From assembly GCA_903854455.1 (NCBI GenBank), contig CAINWJ010000076.1, positions 1 through 13,507 of the forward strand: DNA of 13,507 nt. Direction: 5' to 3'. The translations under genes were made by a program, and so were the position numbers. The DNA comes from Candidatus Peribacteria bacterium. GTDB taxonomy: Bacteria; Patescibacteriota; Gracilibacteria; Peribacterales; Peribacteraceae. Below the pieces are notes generated by a model. The model was given only the letters and a program-made list of their open reading frames with translations, ran no database searches and was not told the origin of the DNA. Below, in pieces: positions 7,101-13,507 of this stretch (positions are counted from its first letter, which is position 1; each line of letters opens with the position of its first letter).

Positions 7101-7359
7101 CACCGGCGAAGAGCACGCCGTCCGGTACATACACCCCCCATGCGGTGTCGTACTTCCCGCTTTGGGACATCAGTTCCGCTGTCCGGATGGCCTGTACCAG
7201 GTGCTGGGTCGCAGTCTCGATGTCCGATGACATCTCGTACTGCCGGATGGTCGGGACGACCAAGCCCGCCGTGACGGTCATCAGACCCATGACGAGCAGC
7301 ATCTCGACGGCAGTGAAGCCTAAGCGTTTCTTTATAGGTGAAGGAAGTGTGTGTTGCAT
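4189..7359 (-). CDS. Giant FimT/GspH-like minor pilin with duplicated surface domains
   Basis: A 1056-residue protein; ordinary FimT/GspH pilins have about 150-200. Leader MQHTLPSPIKKRLG (1-14), then FTAVEMLLVMGLMT with Glu19 at +5. Residues of about 15-165 form the pilin. Residues 170-345 are rich in Ser, Asp, Met, Trp, Tyr and Asn, with SSSWDM-type motifs and a 24-residue duplication (237-260, 298-321). Residues 349-375 are a Pro/Asp stalk. Two homologous 179-residue domains follow, each bounded by cysteines (376-554 and 736-914), separated by a beta-rich region with GNATRMIYAGPEQLPF and GSHELSSGKEVIDADI. Next come a Ser run (921-929), a DADGDGISDQVD calcium-binding loop of thrombospondin type 3 kind (937-948), and a GCSCSQIL-type C-terminal domain. 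Similar domains are familiar from CPR surface proteins, but their function is not established. As the first of four minor pilins it probably projects from the pilus tip. Confidence 0.88.
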   Translation of the reverse strand: MQHTLPSPIKKRLGFTAVEMLLVMGLMTVTAGLVVPTIRQYEMSSDIETATQHLVQAIRTAELMSQSGKYDTAWGVYVPDGVLFAGDSYTLRTEGHDTVFPIPGGIEIHGSTELAFARVTGLPKNPAELCIESTTSNGHRRLTIDENGLVTAGSVNDGACSTGVTGTMLAANITPDAPSNAQNNNAENLSTPANATTSSDIASSSMWDTWSSNFGTSASTDTVPDTSNSMVYSSTPDMMNSTSSDTWNSSTGYSSSWDMNTSTSSSVDLWAMAYYSDMWGVSSSYDMSASNNYSSSMDMMNSASSDTWNSSTGYSSSWDMNSSMNSSFTSSVDPGTSSAANSSTSTNTDPVPDPTPAPTPDPLPGPLPLPDPIVPCYLRFSVNQDTGTLGTIGTNDVTVRVLDASGTYGDKGPALSVTASVSTDNGTTWSAMNAGRALKGGEITSIDNLAQGKKIVLNIQGRYSWLFSKTFRSDAGDGHIVILRSGDALPAYTKLKNRSLLPSALLPFVDSTGHVTIGSKSLLILTELGALDPATSDFRDATILVTFQEKVGSCTDGLTPKVKIHFDRQENMGTGNATRMIYAGPEQLPFTEDQLIPLVDDNGMTIIDNGIVENVPGLALERGDGWIHILSYGSHELSSGKEVIDADIQLTDASITGIQNDTAPDASESPRDGQSDDTSSGDEFVPSLDGTSVVFKTRVITDNDGIFIEWKPNALMADAGITDIQPTQEAAVIDPCAALFTVEQYNLLTLGENADVTIRILSVDAALSGDGGPRINVRGQLSTDGGSLWTPLWDNRVLSGDETLSVTALEAGTRLGLGFTGRYSSTFNRSILAGQTGDALRIVKPGDIVEELRIAKLRGTLSSTLKNFVNADGTLVLGPRDIAMLIDMGDGPVRTYRDVVAIMTIEKSPHGNACLIASDPSSSSSSSSSQSAPAITDADGDGISDQVDLCPGTVIPEVAPSQSLLFDRFALRKVDAVGTVPIFRKGPEEQQSEYTIDDTRGCSCSQILDTIDDPSSTNLIREAVVYQQLKNIFSFYVDTARKFGCPQALLRIVAGH
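6397..6651 (-). repeat. Internal duplication encoding DMMNS-SSDTWNSSTGYSSSWDMN
   Basis: Codons for residues 237-260 (6580-6651) and 298-321 (6397-6468) of the giant pilin encode the same 24 residues with one Thr/Ala difference. The copies start 183 nt apart. By direct comparison they differ at 11 of 72 bases, and only one codon changes its amino acid. The repeat is therefore old and its protein sequence has been kept, which suggests the Ser/Trp/Asp/Met segment matters as protein and is not simple slippage. Confidence 0.85.
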
Positions 7360-7374
7360 AGTTGATGTTGGTAG

Positions 7375-8724
7375 TTATTGTCGTCCGACGGAGCCGACGA
7401 CCGAGTAGATGGGGACGATGATGGCGAATGCGATGCTGCCGACCAGGCCTCCGATGAAGATCAGGAGGAGCGGCTCTAAGACGACCGGCAATCTGGCTGC
7501 GGCATCTTCCGCTTTCTTCTCGTAGATGTCGGCGATCCGCATGAGCATGTCCGCCATCCGACCGGAGCGTTCGCCGGTGACGAGCAGCTGCTGAACGGAC
7601 GCCGGGAGGACTCTTGTGGTTTCACTGATTGCCTTGAACGCCGAGCCGAATGACTGTCCCACTTCCAGCTCGCCGGCAAGCTTCTTATAAAATTTCTTGT
7701 ACAGGACCGTGTCCGTGACATCCGCAAGTGATTGCACCGCATTCACGATTGGAACGCCTGCGCGCAGCAAGCTCCCCAGGATCACGCCGAAGCTCGCGAT
7801 AGTCGCGGATCTCGCCATGGTACCGATTCCCGGGATCTTGAACGTGACCTGCTGCACCGGCCCCTTCAGTGCGGAGTACTTCGCCAGCAGCATGAAGGTG
7901 ATGAGTCCCGCGAAGATGGACGGCACCACGATGGCACCGTGCGCGCCGAAGAAGTTGGCGATCCAAATGATGATGAGGGTCGGCAGCGGCAGCTTGGCAT
8001 TGAGCGAGATCAGGACACTCACGAGCTGCGGGAGGACGAACCATGCCAGTCCCAGCGTCACGATCATCGTGAGGACGATGACGATGGACGGGTAGATCAT
8101 GGCCATCTTCACCTTCGACCGGAGTGACCGGTCCTTCTCCTGCTGCACCGCCAGGTACTCCATGTTCTTGGAGAGCGATCCTGCTTCCTCGCCGATGCGG
8201 ATCAACGCGAGTGCGTAGGCGGAGAAGAGACACTGATTGTCCATGGCACGCCACAGTGCGATGCCGCTCTCGACCTCATCGATCAACTGCTTCACCACTT
8301 TCTTCATGGTGCGGTTTCGGAGTTCCGCTCCGACAGTTTTCAGTGCATCGATGACCGAGAGTCCGGAGTTAAGGAGGATCGCCAGGTTCTCGATGAACTG
8401 CGACTTCTCCTTTCCCATGCCGATGTTGTTGAGGTTCGTGAGAAACCGCTTGAATCCTCCGACACGGTTCCGGTTCCCGATCCCGGGGAGACCGTTGTCT
8501 TCTGGTTCTTTCTTCGTGGGAGGATCGGGTTTCTTTGGTTTCGCACTATCGACTTTCTTGGGTTCAGTTATTTGTTTCGTCGTGTCCCCGGCAGGGGAGC
8601 CGGCTTTGATGACGGTGCCTTGTCCGGTCGTGGGAGATTCCACGTGTCCGGGTGCTGGGGCAGCGCTACTTGCCGGTTGTGGCATCGGTTCGATTGGCAT
8701 TGTGTGTGTCTGTGAAGAAGACAT
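7375..8724 (-). CDS. pilC: Type IV pilus inner-membrane platform protein PilC (GspF family)
   Basis: A 449-residue polytopic protein that couples the assembly ATPase to pilin extraction from the membrane. Two GspF domains are visible, about 107-231 and 304-436. The first contains FIENLAILLNSGLSVIDAL and RIGEEAGSLSKNMEYLA; the second has the matching GVILGSLLRAGVPIVNAV and TGERSGRMADMLMRIADIYE. Membrane segments lie near 208-231, 250-282 and 416-441, ending in the usual PIYSVVGSV. The first 90 residues are an extra Pro/Lys-rich disordered tail, probably cytoplasmic. With ATG 8724 it overlaps pilB by 59 nt; ATGs at 8700 and 8685 would shorten both tail and overlap, and the true start cannot be fixed. 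Fifteen nucleotides separate it from the giant pilin. No PilT retraction ATPase is in the window. Confidence 0.93.
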   Translation of the reverse strand: MSSSQTHTMPIEPMPQPASSAAPAPGHVESPTTGQGTVIKAGSPAGDTTKQITEPKKVDSAKPKKPDPPTKKEPEDNGLPGIGNRNRVGGFKRFLTNLNNIGMGKEKSQFIENLAILLNSGLSVIDALKTVGAELRNRTMKKVVKQLIDEVESGIALWRAMDNQCLFSAYALALIRIGEEAGSLSKNMEYLAVQQEKDRSLRSKVKMAMIYPSIVIVLTMIVTLGLAWFVLPQLVSVLISLNAKLPLPTLIIIWIANFFGAHGAIVVPSIFAGLITFMLLAKYSALKGPVQQVTFKIPGIGTMARSATIASFGVILGSLLRAGVPIVNAVQSLADVTDTVLYKKFYKKLAGELEVGQSFGSAFKAISETTRVLPASVQQLLVTGERSGRMADMLMRIADIYEKKAEDAAARLPVVLEPLLLIFIGGLVGSIAFAIIVPIYSVVGSVGRQ

Positions 8725-10462
8725 CGTCCGGCGGAGCGGCGATGCGCATGAGTTCCTCGATGGTCGTGAGTCCCGCCCGGGCTTTCTCCAGTCCGTCTTC
8801 GAACAGGAATTTCATGCCATTGGCACGGGCTGCCAGGAGGATTTCCGTGCTGTTCTTGCGCTGCGTGATGAGCTGCTCCATGTCCTTGGATACTTCCAGC
8901 AACTCGTAGATACCTACGCGTCCGCGGTAGCCCGTATTGCCGCATGCCGCACAGCCTTTGCCGCGGTAGAGGTGCACCAGCTCGTCGGTCGTGAAGTAGT
9001 GTTCCGCGCCGTGGAAGAGCTGCCTCGCCTCGGCACCGGAGATGGTGAAGCTGAACCGGCAGCTCGGGCAGATACGTCTGGCGAGACGCTGTGCCACGAC
9101 GACTTCCAGCGTGGATGCCAGTAGGAACGGTTCCACTCCCATTTCGATGAGACGGGGGACGGCGGTAGCCGAGTCGTTGGCGTGCAGGGTGGAGAAGAGC
9201 AGGTGACCGGTGAGTGCCGCATTCACGGCGATCGTTGCCGTTTCGGCGTCACGGATCTCACCCACGAGGACGATGTCCGGGTCCTGACGCACGAGGGAAC
9301 GTAGTCCCTTGGCGAACGTCAGCCCTGTGCCCGCGTTGACCTGGATGTGGTTGATTCCTGGGATCTTGTACTCCACCGGATCTTCGATGGTGGAGATGTT
9401 CACGTCCGGCCGGTTTCGCATCTTGATGAGTCCGTAGAGCGTCGTGGATTTTCCCGACCCCGTCGGTCCCGTCGTGATGATCATGCCAAACGGCTTATGC
9501 GCCGCCCGCTCCAGTATTTCGCGGTAGTGGTCGGAGAAGCCGAGGTCAGCGAGTGTCAGGTTCCGGACGTACTCCGACAAGAGACGCATGACGACTTTCT
9601 CACCGTCAACGATCGGGATGATGGACACGCGGACGTCCATCGTTCCTGCTTTGGATTTGTAGCGGATGGCACCGTCCTGCGCGGCGTAGTGCTCGTCGAT
9701 ACGCAGGTTGGACTCGATCTTGATGCGGTTCACGATGCCTTCGTAGAACTGCTTCGGGAGTCTGCCGGCCTCGTGCATCACGCCGTCCACGCGGAACCGG
9801 ACGATGACGTCGGTCTCCTGCGGCTCGAAGTGGATGTCGGATGCCTTCAGGTTCATGGCATCCTGGAAGATCTCCTCAAGTATTTCCGGTGCGACTTTCT
9901 TCTGCTCGCCGATGATCGCCTGGAAGCGGGTTGCGAGCGGTTTGTGGTAGAGCGTGAATGCGTTGCTGATGGCACTCTTCGGTGCGTAGCAGAACGTCAC
10001 GGTTCCGGGGAACGGATCCGGAAGATGTTCCGTTTTCGACCAGAATCCCTTCTTCGCTTTCGCGCCTTTCTCCGGCAACTGAATCATATTCGCCTGTCCG
10101 ACATTGAGTCGTACCGCAGCTTCCAGATTGTCCTGCAGCGGGTCGGCTGTCGCGACGGTAATTTTTTCTTTCGGTGTGAATTCGACGACGACGCAGGAGT
10201 GCGTCCTTGCAAATTCCTCCGGCAGTGCCGCTACTGCTTCACGGCTCGGGGGCTTGCCGCCGAGATCGTAGAACGGCAGCTTGTAGTACTCGCAGAGTGC
10301 ATTCTCCAGCAGGTCAGCCGTGAGCAGCCGGCGCTCGAAGAGCACGAGCCTCAGGTCGATCCGCCGCTCATCGGCATCGCGAAGGACATCCTGGAGCTCT
10401 TCCTCGGAGAGGTAGCTCTGGGCGACCAAGATCTTGCCGAGTTCCTGATTGTTGAGTTGCAT
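8666..10462 (-). CDS. pilB: Type IV pilus assembly ATPase PilB (GspE family)
   Basis: A 598-residue hexameric ATPase that powers pilus extension at the cytoplasmic face. The N-terminal MshEN-type domain covers about 1-160, with LGKILVAQSYLSEEELQDVL. The catalytic part has DAMNLKASDIHFEPQ (201-215), Walker A GPTGSGKS (332-339), Asp box TIEDPVEY (358-365), Walker B DPDIVLVGEIRD (394-405) and His box TGHLLFSTLHAND (418-430). A zinc-binding pair CPSC/CAAC (465-468, 504-507) is present, as in PilB/GspE and unlike PilT. A 35-residue insert-like stretch with KGAKAKKGFWSKTEHLPDP (132-150) follows the MshEN part. It starts 3 nt after the response regulator stop and is almost certainly co-transcribed with it. 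No Shine-Dalgarno is visible. GspE of type II secretion is the alternative; the prepilin context and lack of gspC/D favour a pilus. Confidence 0.95.
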   Translation of the reverse strand: MQLNNQELGKILVAQSYLSEEELQDVLRDADERRIDLRLVLFERRLLTADLLENALCEYYKLPFYDLGGKPPSREAVAALPEEFARTHSCVVVEFTPKEKITVATADPLQDNLEAAVRLNVGQANMIQLPEKGAKAKKGFWSKTEHLPDPFPGTVTFCYAPKSAISNAFTLYHKPLATRFQAIIGEQKKVAPEILEEIFQDAMNLKASDIHFEPQETDVIVRFRVDGVMHEAGRLPKQFYEGIVNRIKIESNLRIDEHYAAQDGAIRYKSKAGTMDVRVSIIPIVDGEKVVMRLLSEYVRNLTLADLGFSDHYREILERAAHKPFGMIITTGPTGSGKSTTLYGLIKMRNRPDVNISTIEDPVEYKIPGINHIQVNAGTGLTFAKGLRSLVRQDPDIVLVGEIRDAETATIAVNAALTGHLLFSTLHANDSATAVPRLIEMGVEPFLLASTLEVVVAQRLARRICPSCRFSFTISGAEARQLFHGAEHYFTTDELVHLYRGKGCAACGNTGYRGRVGIYELLEVSKDMEQLITQRKNSTEILLAARANGMKFLFEDGLEKARAGLTTIEELMRIAAPPDDVFFTDTHNANRTDATTGK

Positions 10463-10465
10463 GGT

Positions 10466-10900
10466 TCAGTGGATGATGGATTGAACGCGGGCGACGATCT
10501 CCGCGATGGGTGTATTGGATTTCACGAAGTAGTCGACGGCTCCGAGCTGCTTTGCCTTCGCCCGGTCCTCGTCCTGCCCCAGGTTGGAGAGGATGATGAC
10601 CGGTGTCTGGAGCTTGCGGTTTCGGATCTCCTCCAGCACGCCAAATCCGTCGATGACCGGCATGATGAGATCGAGGAGCACCATGTCGTACGACTGATTC
10701 TTGAGCTTCTCGATGGCTTCACTGCCGTTCGTTGCGACGTCCGTTTCGAAGCCGTCGTGCTTGAGCTTCATCGACAGTGCGTGACTCAGTGGCTTCTCAT
10801 CCTCGACGATCAGAATCCGGTGCCCCGGAACCTTCGTGGTTACAGCTTCAGCCAGCGGCACCGGTGCGCTTGAAGATGGCGTTGTCTGTTTGGATGACAT
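10466..10900 (-). CDS. Stand-alone receiver-domain response regulator (CheY/PilG-like)
   Basis: A 144-residue single-domain response regulator. After a flexible 26-residue tail rich in Ser, Thr and Pro, the receiver fold runs to the end. Acidic pocket Glu33-Asp34 (VEDE), phosphoacceptor Asp77 (LLDLIMP), Ser105 (ILSN) and Lys127 (YFVK) are all present, so it should be phosphorylatable. There is no DNA-binding or output domain, so it probably acts by protein contact, for example on the ATPase encoded 3 nt downstream, as PilG or PilZ-type inputs do elsewhere. No histidine kinase lies in the window. An in-frame GTG at 10906 exists, but the promoter -10 ends at 10910, so transcription should start near 10903 and ATG 10900 is the usable codon. 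It leads the pilus operon. Confidence 0.92.
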   Translation of the reverse strand: MSSKQTTPSSSAPVPLAEAVTTKVPGHRILIVEDEKPLSHALSMKLKHDGFETDVATNGSEAIEKLKNQSYDMVLLDLIMPVIDGFGVLEEIRNRKLQTPVIILSNLGQDEDRAKAKQLGAVDYFVKSNTPIAEIVARVQSIIH

Positions 10901-10909
10901 AATCACGTT

Positions 10910-10938
10910 ATTCTAGCAGAAAATCGCTTTTTTTACAA
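10910..10938 (-). promoter_or_regulatory. Promoter of the pilus operon
   Basis: The minus strand has a TTGTAA -35 (10933-10938), a 17-nt spacer and an extended -10, TGCTAGAAT (hexamer 10910-10915). The hexamer matches TATAAT at five of six bases. The expected start site, about seven bases downstream (near 10903), leaves 0-3 nt before the ATG at 10900. This implies a leaderless or nearly leaderless mRNA and excludes the upstream GTG. The region between here and purH (10939-11179) holds no gene I can support. Confidence 0.7.
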
Positions 10939-11179
10939 CCGTGTATAAGGAGGGCTCGAAGATCAGGCATCAGAGATCATAATCAAACTCCGTTTTCATG
11001 AAAAATTCTTCAGCAGATCAATGGGGCGATTTGCCAGTGCAGTTGCTACGAGATGAAGAAAAATATGGCACCAAAGCCATTTAAATGCGGTTAATGCACT
11101 ATCGATAGCCAGAGTCGCCATTCAGTAAACGACAAGGTTCTGACACAAACTTTTTCGAGCCAACACTGACCTGATCCGC

Positions 11180-11185
11180 TACACT
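11180..11185 (+). promoter_or_regulatory. Candidate purH -10 (TACACT)
   Basis: TACACT lies 9 nt before the GTG start of purH. It is the same hexamer seen before both pilin genes, and it has the same spacing to the start as in the pilus operon promoter. No good -35 hexamer is found at 16-19 nt upstream, so this is weak evidence by itself. It would again give a leaderless mRNA. No purine riboswitch fold was recognised in the 290-nt gap. Confidence 0.3.
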
Positions 11186-11194
11186 GCCCATCCA

Positions 11195-12861
<1,667 letters not shown>

Positions 12862-12865
<4 letters not shown>

Positions 12866-12892
12866 CAAGATTAAAATGCTCATCAAGATACT
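12862..12892 (+). promoter_or_regulatory. Candidate promoter overlapping the purH stop codon
   Basis: A perfect TTGACA (12862-12867) contains the purH stop codon TGA (12863-12865). GATACT (12887-12892), 19 nt downstream, is a moderate -10 with a long spacer. It ends 4 nt before the ATG of the next gene, so a very short or absent leader is predicted. No intrinsic terminator separates purH from this gene, so read-through is also possible. Confidence 0.4.
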
Positions 12893-12896
12893 CTAA

Positions 12897-13259
12897 ATGA
12901 GTTCTGAGACTTCATCCGCCAGTGAAGAAATTTTTCAACGCAAACTTTTTTTACAAAGAGTGAATGGAATGTTGCGTATTTGTGGATATAATTGTGATTT
13001 AGGGATTGAAGATGAGATTATTAGTCTTGTCTTTGGTCGATTAAGATTGCTTTTTCAGCCTCACGAAATATTCAATGCTCACGGACAAACAGAAACAGCC
13101 GAAGTATTAACAGCTTTAGGAGTTGCACCAAGTTATAGTCTACTGCAGTTCTTTCAACAGGTAGTCAAGCATGAAGCTACTAGTGATGTTTCTGCTGGGG
13201 GTTTGCTAGTAATGCCCTTCGGTGAGGGGTTAGAAGTTACAAATCCCTCATTCTTGTAA
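12897..13259 (+). CDS. Hypothetical protein, 120 residues
   Basis: No family is recognised. The protein looks soluble: no signal peptide and no membrane helix. It has a Ser/Glu-rich start (MSSETSSASEEIFQ), an amphipathic helical middle (RKLFLQRVNGMLRICGYN, then GIEDEIISLVFGRLRLLFQ), a segment AHGQTETAEVLTALGVAPS, and a Gly-rich end. Two Cys are present (29, 33). Base use is very unlike purH: a sampled 60-nt stretch here (12961-13020) has 19 G+C, against 39 in purH at 12661-12720. This AT-richness continues to the window edge, so the gene may belong to an acquired segment. Clean start, own promoter candidate and amino acid make-up suggest a real gene. Confidence 0.65.
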   Translation: MSSETSSASEEIFQRKLFLQRVNGMLRICGYNCDLGIEDEIISLVFGRLRLLFQPHEIFNAHGQTETAEVLTALGVAPSYSLLQFFQQVVKHEATSDVSAGGLLVMPFGEGLEVTNPSFL

Positions 13260-13270
13260 TTATTTTTTCT
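13223..13270 (+). terminator. Possible weak intrinsic terminator at end of the 120-residue gene
   Basis: TGAGGGGTT (13223-13231) pairs with AATCCCTCA (13242-13250), nine pairs including one G.U, around a 10-nt loop. A T-rich stretch with six consecutive T follows, but only after about 12 nt. The stem lies within the last codons of the gene. Spacing to the T-tract is longer than ideal, so confidence is low. Confidence 0.3.
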
Positions 13271-13441
13271 CAGAGCGTTCTTCTTTTGTAGAATCTTTAT
13301 TTTCTTGTTTATGAATATATGGTTTCTAGCATGCCTCTGAATAGATCAATGACAATCTAGATGACAGTTCCGAAGAGGTCATTCGACATTCAGATTTCTT
13401 GGCTTAAATATGCCGTTAAATTCCGTTCACAGAGTTAAATA

Positions 13442-13469
13442 TTGATTAATATAAAGAATGGATTATGAT
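13442..13469 (+). promoter_or_regulatory. Candidate promoter for the gene at the right edge
   Basis: TTGATT (13442-13447), a 16-nt spacer and TATGAT (13464-13469) resemble a sigma-70-type promoter. The -10 ends 6 nt before ATG 13476, so the transcript would start at the ATG. The surrounding DNA is AT-rich, which makes chance matches more likely. The rest of 13271-13441 shows nothing I can annotate. Confidence 0.35.
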
Positions 13470-13475
13470 CATACT

Positions 13476-13507
13476 ATGAGTGAAAGAGATTTGGACAACC
13501 CATTCCA
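13476..13507 (+). CDS. Start of a truncated gene (MSERDLDNPF...)
   Basis: An ATG at 13476 opens a frame that runs off the window edge, reading MSERDLDNPF. It is supported by the promoter candidate just upstream and by the lack of another start nearby. Too little is visible for any functional statement. Confidence 0.4.
   Translation, partial: MSERDLDNPF

Noticed and set aside
8237..9124. 295-codon plus-strand frame opposite pilB and pilC
   Set aside because: Shadow of two confidently identified genes; no recognisable domain.
8666..10462. ATPase as type II secretion GspE or retraction ATPase PilT
   Set aside because: The zinc-binding CxxC pairs and MshEN domain exclude PilT. No gspC, gspD, gspL or gspM is nearby, so a pilus is favoured over type II secretion, although this is contextual.
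9347..10873. 508-codon plus-strand frame opposite pilB and the response regulator
   Set aside because: The opposite strand carries intact, well-conserved families. The antisense frame has no domain and its amino acid pattern mirrors the codon bias of the real genes.
10939..11179. Purine riboswitch or small RNA upstream of purH
   Set aside because: No conserved three-way-junction core or strong stem-loop was seen, and the likely purH promoter sits right at the start codon.

Overview
The window most likely comes from a member of the Candidate Phyla Radiation (Patescibacteria). Its G+C is moderately high over most of its length, so a Peregrinibacteria/Peribacteria-type genome is plausible, but this is inference. 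The main clues are the pilin signature INPxxQL..AR...R..D in two prepilin-like proteins, an enormous CPR-style minor pilin, a type IV pilus operon lacking most of the usual Gram-negative pil genes, and no recognisable Shine-Dalgarno sequence at an appropriate distance before any start.

Minus strand, right to left: a strong promoter (10910-10938) drives a stand-alone response regulator (10466-10900), the assembly ATPase PilB (8666-10462) and the platform protein PilC (7375-8724). Four minor (pseudo)pilins follow in the order H-I-K-J: a 1056-residue FimT/GspH-type pilin (4189-7359), a PilV/GspI-type pilin fused to a beta-propeller (2711-4174), a PilX/GspK-type pilin (2274-2714) and a PilW/GspJ-type pilin with a cysteine-rich tail (1660-2277). 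A possible 37-residue acidic ORF is coupled by TGATG (1547-1660). Gaps of 3-15 nt and 4-nt or longer overlaps point to one polycistronic unit. In known systems the H, I, J and K pilins form the tip complex, so this operon probably builds a pilus whose tip carries two very large surface modules, for attachment or DNA capture.

Two further minus-strand pilin genes appear to be transcribed separately. A canonical major-type prepilin (82-531) ends in a textbook intrinsic terminator (25-66). Its paralogue (818-1252) lacks exactly the 9-residue leader and the Glu+5 of a prepilin. Between them lies a palindromic array of heptamers (722-807).

Plus strand: purH (11195-12865) encodes the bifunctional enzyme for the last two steps of IMP synthesis. 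Three different heptamers, each in exactly four tandem copies, are inserted in frame in two of its loops. Right after the purH stop the composition drops sharply to AT-rich DNA holding an unrecognised 120-residue gene (12897-13259) and the start of another gene (13476 to the edge).

Five transcription-unit-leading genes have a -10-like hexamer only 4-9 nt before the start codon, which suggests leaderless mRNAs. No tRNA, rRNA, CRISPR array or transposase was seen.
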